DNA of 64,000 bases from Rhipicephalus microplus (Eukaryota; Arthropoda; Arachnida; Ixodida; Ixodidae). Location: positions 244,613,039-244,677,038 of the forward strand of contig NC_134700.1 in the NCBI RefSeq assembly GCF_043290135.1, in the 5' to 3' direction. The notes under the pieces were generated by a model. It was not told the origin of the DNA and did no database searches. It worked only from the letters and a program-made list of their open reading frames with translations. Shown here in pieces: positions 1-10,735 of this stretch (position 1 is its first letter; the number at the start of each line of letters is the position of its first letter). A program made the position numbers and the translations under genes.

Positions 1-1436
1 CGGAACTTTTTTTTCTTGCCAACTTTTATTATAGATGTCCAACAGGTGTAATTTTCCTTTTTTGCACAAATTAGTAAGAGCAGCGTATGTAACTCCATCT
101 GTTCCCACGGTGAGCTTGTTCGTTTTACTGAAGACAGCACATATTGGAGCTCCTCTGGTGTGAAGCTGTCATCCAGATCTGGTGAACTGATCGCAGAGAA
201 CTTTGTTACAACCGCCGAAGCTGATTCTGCTGAGTATTTATATTCGCTAGTTTGGGTGGTTTCTCCATTTCTCAGTATAAGATCGCAAAATTCTTCGGCA
301 ATCACACGTTCGCTAATTCCTCGAGACAGCGCTAGAGTCTGTAGTGGTCTCGAGTGGACTACTGGCTGTCGGAGGGCGCGTACCATGTTCCACATTTGAG
401 GCACCGAGGTAAATGGAGAAAGTGAGGCACATAAATCTTGCCACTTTTTGGTTGAAAGCTTCTGCAGTTGGTTATGCATTGCAGAATGTACTTTCTGTGC
501 AGCCTTGAAATCTTCTAAATTACTCGACCTGCGATATCTTCCTTCAGATCGGCGTCGTATTGCCCGAAGCCTCTCATACTCAGCGTCAACACCCAAATAC
601 CCATCTGGAATGGGTACTGCACGAGTTGCTTTTGTTAGAAAGTTTTTCATCTTCGATGCATACATTTCTGCGTTAGAACAAGGTTCAAAATTTTGCCTCT
701 GTAGTTCTGGAAAGATTGCCCAATTTGTAATCCTTGTTGTGCGGTTATTTCTCGTTTTCTTCAACTTTGGGTGATATATGAATACTGGCAAGTGGTCACT
801 TCCCCTTGTATCAGCGTCTGCAGTCCAGTCTGCTCCAGCCGCGAATTCAGAGGAGCACACAGTGATGTCTAGTACGCTGCAGTAGTTATGCCCCCGTAGA
901 AACGTTGGAGAACCATCATTTAGTATAGTGTAACCATAATCTTCGCATATTTTTACTATAGCAGATCCCCTTACACTACAACGCTCACTACCCCACAATT
1001 CATGGTGGGCGTTAAAATCACCCCATATAATTATGGGATCATGGTCAGATCTACACACTGCAGCCAACTCTGCGTATGAAACGTTTGCTTGAGGGTGCAC
1101 GTAAACACTAACTACAGTTACAATAACGTTACCAAACTTCACCTTGCATCTAACAAATTCCGGCGCATCTGTTTTTGAAGTTGCCACAAGTGTCGACGAA
1201 ATATCGCGTCTCACACACAACATCACTCTGCTTTTTGCAGCAGGACGTTCTGCTTGGTACACCACATAAGTGGACAAGCGAACGTTAGTGAAAACTCTTG
1301 TTTCGGAAATACACAAAATTGGAAACCCATGCTGAGCGACGAATTTCCGAAAATCTCCACTCTTATTCTGCAAACCGTTGCAGTTCCACTGGAATATTGC
1401 ACTTCTTTTGTACCAGTTAGATAGTCCGGTAGCCAT
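1..1436 (-). CDS. LINE ORF2 N-terminus: endonuclease domain and start of reverse transcriptase (partial)
   Basis: The frame opens with ATG at 1436-1434 and stays open for over 430 codons to about position 115. The first 230 residues carry the conserved blocks of the APE-like endonuclease that nicks target DNA for target-primed reverse transcription: QWNCNGLQ (residues 16-23, metal-binding Asn), SETR (44-47, catalytic Glu), SVYVHP (110-115), WGDFNAHHELWGS (138-150, catalytic Asp and Asn), LDITVCSS and finally SDHLPV (catalytic Asp-His). The linker leads to the RT start, but the recognisable RT block containing GTDGVTY lies in another frame, so a one-base indel sits near 105-125. The track of codons is otherwise clean, so the copy looks fairly young. 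It is truncated by the window edge. A functional nuclease is possible from what I see but untested. Confidence 0.85.
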   Translation of the reverse strand, partial: MATGLSNWYKRSAIFQWNCNGLQNKSGDFRKFVAQHGFPILCISETRVFTNVRLSTYVVYQAERPAAKSRVMLCVRRDISSTLVATSKTDAPEFVRCKVKFGNVIVTVVSVYVHPQANVSYAELAAVCRSDHDPIIIWGDFNAHHELWGSERCSVRGSAIVKICEDYGYTILNDGSPTFLRGHNYCSVLDITVCSSEFAAGADWTADADTRGSDHLPVFIYHPKLKKTRNNRTTRITNWAIFPELQRQNFEPCSNAEMYASKMKNFLTKATRAVPIPDGYLGVDAEYERLRAIRRRSEGRYRRSSNLEDFKAAQKVHSAMHNQLQKLSTKKWQDLCASLSPFTSVPQMWNMVRALRQPVVHSRPLQTLALSRGISERVIAEEFCDLILRNGETTQTSEYKYSAESASAVVTKFSAISSPDLDDSFTPEELQYVLSSVKRTSSPWEQMELHTLLLLICAKKENYTCWTSIIKVGKKKKF

Positions 1437-1640
1437 GATTACGACATGAAAAGATGCTCAACATCTAGCAGCAAATTCACTTCTGGTAAAGAACCTGCTT
1501 GTGGCAGGAATCGTTTTCCAAGAAAACTGCCAGATGGCGCTCATGTCTCACGTGTGGCGTGACTTGATGCGTTCGTTCGCCTCCGCTGCAGCTAGAAGCA
1601 CTCTAACGCAGCGCCTCCAAAATAATATTAACCAATTTTC
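1..1640 (-). mobile_element. Non-LTR retrotransposon (LINE), 5' part, runs off left edge
   Basis: On the minus strand this stretch reads as the start of a LINE: a 5' untranslated stretch (about 1640 to 1437), then a long reading frame with an apurinic-type endonuclease domain and the first residues of a reverse transcriptase at the window edge. The 5' boundary is approximate; I see no clear ORF1 upstream, only a short open tail ending in TAA one base before the ORF2 ATG. The rest of the element (RT, RNase H if present, 3' tail) lies outside the window. The right-edge LINE in this window has the complementary half (RT end plus RNase H) and could be the same family, but no overlap exists to test that here. 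Confidence 0.8.
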
Positions 1641-1870
1641 TTGCGCAGAACATCAAATAAATGTTTTGTTCACTCTCTCCAGACTGAAGACTATCGTCTT
1701 TCGACGACATTTGCAGATTAACACGCAGATATGGGGCTATTTTTCATTCCCCTTTGGTTTTACGTACCTCGATTCTCGGGCTCGTCACCGTCGCTCTGCA
1801 GCAATTTGTTGGGCCTTCTTCCTTTTTTAGCGGACCAGTTGTGAGTAGTGTCCAGTTTCTATGGGCACTC
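1441..1870. other. LINE 5' flank, no gene recognised
   Basis: The part to about 1640 probably is the LINE 5' UTR. Beyond it I see no coding frame with family features. A 109-codon plus-strand frame (1501-1830) has no recognisable motif and is taken as chance. Confidence 0.3.
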
Positions 1871-1871
1871 G

Positions 1872-2164
1872 TTTATGAGGATGACACAAGAGGCAGTAGG
1901 ATTGGGCGTGTTGGCATAACATGATAAAGAGTGTGCAAACGACGGGACAGGAGGGGACAGGAGAAGAGAAGAGACAGGGCGCTGAACGACAACAACAGGC
2001 CGCTGCGAAGAAGTCTAATACAATGAAAATTTCTAATACACCGGGCCCTTTCCTGACTTCTTCGCTCCAGCCTCATGTTGTCGTTCAGCGCTCTGTCTCG
2101 TCTCTTCTCCTGTCCCCTTGTGTCCCGTCGGTTGCGCTGGTAAGCACTCTTTATGAGGATGACA
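1872..2164. repeat. Fold-back repeat (imperfect 95-bp inverted arms) with 15-bp direct repeats at both ends
   Basis: The left arm (about 1923-2018) and the right arm (about 2058-2154) are inverted copies, sharing blocks such as GGGGACAGGAGAAGAGA and GCGCTGAACGACAACA, with a loop of roughly 40 bp. The identical 15-mer TTTATGAGGATGACA occurs at 1872-1886 and 2150-2164, framing the structure like a target-site duplication or as part of a larger repeat. The two overlapping open frames here (127 and 93 codons) are read-throughs of the arms and are not genes. Confidence 0.7.
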
Positions 2165-2442
2165 GGTTTCTGGTTGGCCTCACAGGTGCGTCTACCCGTT
2201 AAGATGATAGTGTCTTGCGATCGACCCACAACGAACGATTTGCGAAACAGTTTCATTTGTAAATGCCTCTAAAATAAAAAAAACGTAATATTAAGTACTC
2301 CCGTTTTCTCATGAGCGTCTCTACAAGGCCTTTTATGATATTTTCCATAGGCACGGATTTTTTTATTGTTAATCTTGGCGTATGAGTTGGCGATTTGTCA
2401 TACTGTAATATCACGGCTATTTGAGGTATTTCTTTGATAAAT
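2165..2442. other. No feature seen
   Basis: AT-rich sequence leading into the (TTTA)n tract; nothing recognisable on either strand. Confidence 0.3.
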
Positions 2443-2807
<365 letters not shown>

Positions 2808-4407
2808 GAACACGGTTAGTGTTTATCCTTGTAGGCTGGCCTAGGCAAGTTGACTGATGCAGCAAGTTGTAGCTCAATTGTGTATTCGTTCAACATCTCC
2901 ACACACTGACGTTCACACTTTTTCACCACTGAACTAGAGGAAAGAAATAAAAGCAGATCGAACCGCCGTCCTGAGCGGTTGCGTTTCGCAAAAAAAAAAA
3001 TGCAGAACGTGAACAACGACAGAGAAGATCGTCGTCACCACCACATACCGTATAAACGGCCTGGATCTTTTTTTTTTTGTTCTTTTTTGTGCTGCTGTCT
3101 TCTCGGCAGCTCTCTTCTGACCACCCCAAAATTCTAAAAATAAAGTGGTTTCCGCTGAAGGCGGCGAATTTATCTCACAGAGTCCCCAATGTGACTAGCT
3201 CGGTATTTTCTGGCTTCACTCGTCTCTTGCACTCGTTCATTACATTTTTTATCTTTTTTATTGGAGTAGGAGAGTGGGCAGGACAATGTAAGGAAGACCA
3301 CCAAAGACATCTAGACGCCAGGGGAGATGAAAGGACGAAGAAAATGACGCAAAATGACCGGAGGGTCAGTGAAGAAGACAACGAAAATTGGTTGATGGGG
3401 AAGGATAGCGATGGCGTGCCACGAAGACTAGATGAAAACAAGCAGAAAGACGATTCGTGAGGTGAGTTAGTACGGTAAAAATACGAACTTCGTTCTTACG
3501 GCACGCAACAGGCCTTCAAAAAACATTGAGGCAGCAACTTGCCCGATTCCTACACTACCGCCACACCGGGAGGCTCCCCACGAGACGGGGAAAAAAGGAG
3601 CTTCACGTCCGTCGTAGAAAGATGTCGGTCAATGAAATGCGCCAGGTCCGATGTTATGGGAAACCCAACTAGATATACATCGCAAAAAACCGCAATAAAA
3701 AAACCCCTGAAACTTAAGCACGCCCAGTGCTACACGAGACAATGAGAACACTTTCAGTGAAGGAAAGCCTATTGAAACGACGATCCCGAAAAGGAGCACT
3801 ACGTCACGCCATGGCGGCTTCGCTGCAGGAGTAGTGGATGGCAAGCTGACACGATGGTTTATATAGTGCGGCGATAGCGAGATACCGAAGATACGAGTGC
3901 GCAGAAAAGCGAGAGGAGGCGGGAAAACGAGCCGTCCGAGAAGTGGGGCCACGCGCCTTCGCGGTGGAGTGTATACGTGATCGGAATCGGAGTGAAGACC
4001 TTTGGACTTCTCACCTACACGTGCTCTTCGAGAGTTCTTTCACGCAGGTCAGCTCCTTTTGTAGTTCCGCTCTAAAACCCAATGAAACCAGCTTACCTCC
4101 CCGAAAAAGCTCTGTGTGAACGCGCTCAAAGGAAATTTTTGGTAGACTCGTGTTAAACCAGTAAAATGGTGCGCACAAATGAAGTGGCGACTGTAGGGAT
4201 CTTTTCGGCACGTTCAACTTTATTTCGCTTTTTTTTTGCTCTTAAACCGCACACAACGTCTCTCGATGGGGCACCCACTCCTAGGTTCCTCCGAAACGGA
4301 AGGCGCTCTTCAAGCAGCTTATACGAGATGCCTCGTGGATAAAGTCACAAATCATGAGGACATTCAAACCTAAACAAAAAGAAAAGCTTGAACAAAGCGA
4401 TAAGTTT
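2808..4407. other. Unassigned stretch
   Basis: No domain, transposon motif or strong splice-bounded exon recognised. Several 60-130-codon frames overlap in different frames and on both strands, which is typical of chance. The part 3060-3460 contains poly(T) and purine-rich runs. Confidence 0.3.
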
Positions 4408-4530
4408 GCAGCATATCCACGGAGTTAATGATGATGAGTGGGGCGAAGTGTCTGTCTGTCTATCCGCCCGTCCATCTCCTTCTATCACACAGAGCACGCA
4501 TCGGATGCAATGCGTGTAACAGATCTAATG
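4408..4530 (+). repeat. Dispersed repeat terminus (GTGGGGCGAAG end) with TCTG/CCGTC-rich minisatellite
   Basis: The 41 bp at 4408-4448 (GCAGCATATCCACGGAGT... ending GTGGGGCGAAG) recurs in inverted orientation at 49,580-49,620 with about three mismatches. Both copies are followed, on the same side, by a low-complexity tract of TCTG, TCCG and CCATC-like units. It is therefore the end of a dispersed element that carries a variable minisatellite. Class unknown. Confidence 0.6.
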
Positions 4531-6185
4531 TAACGCATCAGGTGTCGGTCACACCGTCTTAACTGCGTAACAAGTGGGTGGCCGACGCTGCCAAATCATT
4601 ACAAATCTATAATCTATAACTCACCTTCATCTAGTCTATAATCCACCTTCATGATCGTCGTAGTCCTCGTTGTCGTCACCAGCATCATCACCAACAAAAG
4701 TGAGGTCCCAAGATGAAAGTAGTTTCCGAGGTAGCGTCATTCATTGTTTTGCAGCCATCCTCCTCACTCTCTCACTTACACCTCCGTTTCTATGAAATTC
4801 GCGTAGGTAATTGGTGCATTCCTTGCACGTGATCTTGCAAGTGGCAGGTGGTGTTGTTTATTGCTATGCAAAAGGTTCAAAACGAGTACGCATGCGCACA
4901 TGGTTGCAGCTGAATTCTCGCCGTGACCAAAGACGAAATAGTAGCCAGGAGATAAACTGAAGAGCAAGAGAACTTCAGTTGGCGCCCAGTAGGCCAAGAT
5001 TGTTTTGCGGTGCTCGTTCAATGAAGGATACGAGTTCTTCAACAATTCTCGGTTATCGTAAAACAGAAGAAAACGGTTTCGCTCTCTTCAACTTTTCTTG
5101 TGTTATCCGAAATAAAGCACGCTTTGAAGTGTAGCTATGAAACATTTCAAGCGAACGCTTTCGTGCAACTCTGTCGACGTACGTCAACGCGCATCAGCGA
5201 AGCGAGTTTATCTGTCGGTTTTTATCGAAACGCCAGCAGCGCGTCTAATCCACGTCTAGTGCACGTCAGTTGTTGCAAATACTTGTGCGTTTGCACGTAT
5301 ACAGAGCAGCTGGAGCGTGTAATTAACGCACCTTCAGGAACATTTCACGCTTGACCAGTTGACCATAACGCGACATAAAGGAGCCGAAACGTGCTGATTC
5401 GGGAACCCTCACCAGTATAACTCTCGCTTTTCAGAAAGATCCGCGCACCACACCAGAATCACTTGGCATCACGATTGTAAAAATGGGCGCATTAAAGAAA
5501 ACGTCATCGCAGTGCTGCTAGTCAAGCGTTCGCCCCAGCCTGGCCACGCTTTTTTCTTGCGTGTGCACAAGCCAGCTGTAATCACTCGTCACAGTGTTAC
5601 GCCCTGTGTTCACTAACAGGAATCAGCAAGAAGCGCATTCACTGTGTCACAGCACGAACAAAACACATTCGGGGAACTGGACTAGTTATAAATTGAACTA
5701 CGATGTACGACCAAGGAGGATTTAAAAAAATTCCTGGAGTGGAAGCTCCCGCAGTGCCTTGCCAGCAAAAGTAAAGCCAGCTTTTGCTACTGCCAGGATG
5801 GCGGAAACATGCTGTTTTCTGATAGTGCCCACTAAAATATGAAGTGGCTTTGGTACGTTAGTGTAAATGCTACGTTAGTTCTATACTAAAAGATACTTGT
5901 TTCCGACAAAATAACACACAGAAATGAGTATGGGTGGCTGAACTTCCCAAGAACTTTGCCTCCAATAAGATGCTCACTGAGGAAAACTAGTAACACTAAG
6001 ACGCATGCACTGTGCGACCGGAAAAAGTTTCCATATTACACTTGTTCGGCGTGCGAGAGTTGTTTCGTCTTTCCGATTTTGTCAGTTAGATTTTAGTTAG
6101 AGTGTCTGGCTGAAGTACCACGTAAAAAACAAATTGTATAAAGACCTTGTCGATGTTTTACTACCTGTGCCATTGTACTGTCAGT
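4531..6185. other. Unassigned stretch
   Basis: Nothing recognised. Open frames of 84-89 codons at 4776-5045 (minus) and 5100-5354 (plus) have no family features. Confidence 0.3.
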
Positions 6186-7172
6186 TATATTGTGCAGGCC
6201 CAGGACAGGATGTTCTGAAACGTGTAAAAGAATGCTTGTAGCGCCTGGGGTCAAAACTTCTTTGTTTAAATCACATACTGGTACCTTACCAGTTAAAACG
6301 TGGTTGCAGGATAGAGGAATATTCGTGCCATGGAGCACACATTGCCACTTGTGTAGTAAATCAGAAACAAGTGAACACGTGTTTATAGATTGCTGAAGCG
6401 GGGTCTTTTTCTGAGACTATATGATACAAGTCATCATTAACATCAACAAATGCACCATAAAGGCGATGAAGATGACGATTGAGTAAAAGCTCGTGGGTGG
6501 TTGTTGCCACTCCGCCATCTTGGTTCAAGGACACTGTGTACTCCGTCTTGTTACCCCGCACCTCCACCAAAATTTCATGGGGTGAGCGTATTCAGAGGGT
6601 ATAAATACATTTACCGATTGTAAACGGAGTACACAGTGTCCTTGAATCAAGATGGCGGAGTGGCAACAACCCCCGACGAGCTTTTATTCAATCGTCATCT
6701 TCATCGCCTTTAGGGTGCCTTTGTTGATGTTAATGAGGACTTGTATCAATATTTCAAAGAACCTTGAAAAAAGAATTACCGTTAAGTCCACACGACATCC
6801 GTTTTACTTCGGTTAAAAACGAGGCAGGCGTACCTTATGATCTAATCATGCTTCTGGGCATTCACAGTATATGGAAAACCCGATGTGCCTTTGAAAAGGC
6901 GAATGTAGAAGTGCTATTTGTGCGCCAATATTTTTGCGAATCTGTGTGCTATTATTTTGAAGGGCTAAAGGGCCACGAGGATGTAACAGACTGAATTGGG
7001 CGTTCGAGCAATTGTTAAGAATGCCCAAGCATTGATCAATAGTCAGCTAAGAGCTGTCGGTACCTCAATGAATCCTGTGGGTGTATTTTGCGACGCACTT
7101 GTATTTCGACCAATATGTAAATATGTAATATGTGGACATTTTCGATATGCAAGACAATAAAGAAACAAAAGA
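6186..7172 (+). mobile_element. 5'-truncated LINE 3' end, interrupted by an inverted-repeat element
   Basis: The translation 6190-6396 ends with the Cys/His module typical of the C-terminus of LINE ORF2: GTLPVKTWLQDRGIFVPW followed by CHLC, then HVFIDC. The continuation PLSPHDIRF...VPYDLIMLLGIHSIWKTR is found at 6764-6994. The two halves are separated by the inverted-repeat insertion at 6421-6750; joining VFF-DY (before) to F-RTLKKELPL (after) restores family spacing. Stop codons inside the first half show decay. A 3' UTR runs to an AATAAAG signal at about 7155 and an A-rich tail near 7170. The 5' boundary is uncertain. Confidence 0.7.
6421..6750. mobile_element. MITE-like inverted-repeat element (125-bp arms) inside the LINE
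   Basis: The arms at 6421-6545 and 6625-6750 are near-perfect reverse complements (for example AAGGCGATGAAGATGACGATT and TTGTTGCCACTCCGCCATCTT in both), with a spacer of about 79 bp. The flanking LINE coding sequence is split exactly at the arm ends. A 2-3-bp duplication (AT or TAT) is seen at the junctions, which would fit a Tc1/mariner-type TA target, but the low-complexity junction leaves the exact boundary open. No protein is encoded. Confidence 0.75.
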
Positions 7173-8476
7173 GTGAGGGATAGGCTCCGTTCTTAAACGC
7201 CAAATTTACAAAGGCCTACGGGACAGCTTTATGCTCTCCCATAGTAGAGTACCTAATATTCTAAATCGTTAACCACTTTTTCTAAACACAGCCAATACTA
7301 TATCATGCCCCCTAGTAAGATGGTCACCACAGCTGCCATCTTGCTAGAGGCACAGCTTCACTCCTAGGCAATGATTCCCACTCTGGCAACTTTTTTTTAT
7401 CCTCCTTGTGTACGACACGAGACGCCATGGCTAGTGGTGCAAAATATAGAATTGCACAACGTCGCCAGTTGAGTAACGCACATCCCGCTTGATCTTGTGT
7501 TGTACCTTTTACGTTGATAAAGACAACCGTTTATTGTACGACTTATTTCGGTCAATTTTGTTTCATTTACATCTATTCACCGTAGCACCTTAACCCAAAC
7601 ATTCGCTTTTGGATGAAAGTTTTGAACTTTCTAGGGGGTGCTTCAGAAACATAGGCGAGGAAGAAAGGTTAAGGTGTCGCTACCTTGGAAACTTGTTTCC
7701 TTTAGGGACCTTACAACGAAGTGCACAGCAACGACAGAGCGCGTATTTTCTTACAGACGCATAGTGGGCACTTCACGAATGGCTCGTTAACAAAGGCCAG
7801 CGCCACGCGCACAGGCGTTCGTTTCCCAACAGTCCGGTTACGGTATTTACTGAGGCTAGAACTTTGCAGAGGGAATAAGACGTGGACGAAACCTAAGCGT
7901 TCCTTCGGGTTTTATAGTCGTCATCACTTCCTAACGTACCCGCTGTAAGCTTACACAAAGAAAGAAAAATATATATTTAATAGCAAGGCCTTAGCATCCG
8001 AACTGGCAACTGCCGGTGAAGTTCTGTGTAGCGATGGCATGGGCGAGATTGTCCCCGGCTGCCATATCCCTGAGGGCAAACACCCGTACTTCAGCGCTAA
8101 GTTGCTCTTGTCATGACGTTGCATCGATCTCGCTGTAACGAGCAGCGAGAGAGACTGCAACATATGTGATACCAGTGCTGAACAAGATTTCTCGCATTCA
8201 AGATATCCTCGACAAAGCTGCCAAGCTCGGATATTGTTGGTCGGGAGGCCAATTGATGGCTGTCATAAATCAACGCCGCTCGACCAACGGCGCGGCTATC
8301 GGAATGGGCCGGTCCAATGAGCATCGGGCCGGTCTCTCGCAGCCGGGGTGGAAATGAAGATCGGCGGGGCCGCTCCTCCAAGAGAGAACAGGATGTGGGG
8401 AAGGAATGGACTCGGGGAACGCGGGCATACGCAGACAGATGGCCTTGAGTCGCACTACATTCGCCACATATGATTA
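7173..8476. other. Unassigned stretch
   Basis: No feature recognised. An inverted pair around CTAGTAAGATGG...CCATCTTGCTAG at 7312-7343 is a minor hairpin. The long minus frame at 8097-8654 runs through a SINE fragment and has no motif. Confidence 0.3.
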
Positions 8477-8580
8477 GGTGTTTTGAGGAGTTTAACATCC
8501 CAAAGCGACCACGTCGATGAGGCACGCCAAAGGCTCCGAATAATTTTTTCAACAACCTGGGGTTCCTAAACGTGCTTCGA
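8477..8580 (-). mobile_element. Ruka-like SINE fragment (body only)
   Basis: The minus strand carries a decayed SINE body: the ACGTTTAGGAACCCCAGG block (AACGTGC..AAAGAACCCC in younger copies), then GGAGCC-like and ATCCCAAAG-like blocks in the expected order. The tRNA-like head is absent. Confidence 0.55.
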
Positions 8581-9490
8581 AACTGTATGGTGTATGGTAC
8601 ACGACCTTTAGCCATGGGTGTAGCCAAGGAGCGAGGAGGCGTTTGGGGGTTCAACCTTTCCGGAATTTTTCAATTTTGCTTGCGTATATATGCAAGCACA
8701 AGTAGAAACTCATGGACGAACATATATAAAGGAGCCCACGCTTCCAGAAAAAAATTCTGACAATGGCCTTGCCTTTAACATATCGACTCCAATAGGGCTT
8801 AGGGCTGTCACACGCGGGATCGAACTCGCGTGCAGAAGGAGTGTGCGAACCGTTAATATTAAAAACCCAATGGGATACGAATCGAACGGTGATGGCACCC
8901 AAACTAATAGTAACCGACTACGTTTTGAATCGTGAGACACCTTTTTACAGAACAGCCCTATATTTCCAGAAACATCAATTTCAAACCAAAGTTCGCTAAC
9001 TAAAACGAAGTAACATTATGATCAATTGTAAATGACAAAAAATGACAACTATTTTCTGTGGCATAAAATTCACACTGCCACGACCAGAGCCTTGGTGGTA
9101 TACAGGTTGAACTACAGAAGTTACATCAGTATTGACGGCCTTGATTAGTCAACACCTTTTAAATAAGAATGAGGCATAAATATTAACGGTGACATGAATC
9201 CACGTAATTGTGAATCTCTTGCTGATTGTAGAAAATTATACATTTGTTTCGGTGACATTGCACCTTAATGCAAGAATGCTTTCTTCCGGTTCACAGTATA
9301 ACCCGTTAAAGCTTGGGACAAATGAAGGCTGGGCAGAGATACTCAAATTGTGTCGAAACACCTACGCCAGAAGCCTGAAATACAGATACTGATATGCATT
9401 TGTTTTTGTTGTAACGGTATATTTCAAGGATATGTTTGTAAAAACACCAAAAATGTGTATTCCGGAGTGATACAAGATACAAAGAAAAAG
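8581..9490. other. Unassigned stretch
   Basis: Nothing recognised. Frames of 60-83 codons occur in several phases. Confidence 0.3.
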
Positions 9491-9622
<132 letters not shown>

Positions 9623-9643
9623 AAGCTACGATGTTACTTGCAG

Positions 9644-9964
9644 CTGTGTCGAAAAACACTACATAAATGTCATGTAGTGGAAGGAGCTAACGCATTTTGT
9701 TCAACAGGTGTCACGACGAAAACGAGCCCATTCGGTTATTTGTTGGCGCATTTTGGGAGGCCATCAAACTACATCGAAAAAGGCTGGGACAGCGCAGCTA
9801 TTACCACTAAATGCACCCAGGAGCTTTTAAACAACTCTACAAATGGACAACTGTGTCCATCTAGTGGAAAACATATACCTTTAGAGGAGTTGATCAACCA
9901 AACAGAAAACGCTAGTAATGTGCTGCCATTTGTGAGGCATTGTGAGACTATTTGTAGCCTCTAA
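9644..9964 (+). CDS. Candidate 3'-terminal exon of an unidentified secreted-type protein
   Basis: The frame 9644-9964 (106 codons then TAA) follows a possible splice acceptor TTACTTGCAG ending at 9643. The composition is protein-like rather than repetitive: six cysteines, several N-glycosylation sequons (NNS, NST, NQT, NAS) and a hydrophilic C-terminus. These are traits of secreted or extracellular tick proteins. I recognise no family. An upstream exon was not found, and the frame also runs on through the (TA)n array, so chance openness cannot be excluded. Confidence 0.3.
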   Translation: MCRKTLHKCHVVEGANAFCSTGVTTKTSPFGYLLAHFGRPSNYIEKGWDSAAITTKCTQELLNNSTNGQLCPSSGKHIPLEELINQTENASNVLPFVRHCETICSL

Positions 9965-10037
9965 GATGGCGAGTGCGTGGCGTGTATCTTGGAGGTCATG
10001 CGACTCGTGTTTAGATCAAAGACCTGGATGTACCATT

Positions 10038-10053
10038 CGCGCGCGCGCGCGTT

Positions 10054-10084
<31 letters not shown>

Positions 10085-10096
10085 GTGTGTGTGTGT
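10038..10096. repeat. (CG)7(TG)n dinucleotide tract
   Basis: Alternating CG (10,038-10,051) continues as TG/GT repeats to 10,096. This is a classical alternating purine-pyrimidine stretch able to adopt Z-DNA. Confidence 0.95.
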
Positions 10097-10735
10097 CATC
10101 TGTGAGATATTGTGAAAAACATGTCTCGACTACAGTAGAGCGCCGTTCTGCCGTTCTAGCAGAGGAAAGTGGCCACACTGCACAATCACGCATTACTATA
10201 TATACGTCGTGCGTGTTTGTGTGTGCGTGTAACAAAACATATTATTAAGTATGCACTTAGCGGTGGTCGGATTTTGCTATCGCGTTCAACTCTTAAAGGC
10301 GAAGATTAAGGGTCCCCCAATGTAAGCTGTCGGCCACAAAAGCGATAACGGCTGTGACTGTTTATCACTGTCATGAATCGGTGCGAGGGAATTGTTCGTA
10401 CGTGGAACGTTAGGAAGCACCAGAATCACGGTGCGCGTGGGCGTCGCGAGTGTGTTTGTCACGTGGCATTTTTGTTAAACTCTGACTAAAGATATCTGGG
10501 GCACCCTGTATATAGCAACATATCTCTATATAAGGGTAGCTAATATGCTCCCAAAAGACATTAGTAACATGCAGCGTAAGGCTGTGATTAACGTTCCACT
10601 CCTGTGGTGAATCGTGTAAAGAAGTATAATTTTGTTTAACACAAATTAGTATTTTTACTTAGAACGTTATCGCTTTAATAGTACTTAAAACAGCTCCTAT
10701 ACTGGGTCGGCTCGACCTTGAAACAAGCCAGCCGG
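10097..10735. other. Unassigned stretch
   Basis: No gene or repeat recognised. Confidence 0.3.

Noticed and set aside
8097..8654. 185-codon minus frame
   Set aside because: Runs through a SINE fragment, has no motif and is overlapped by other frames.
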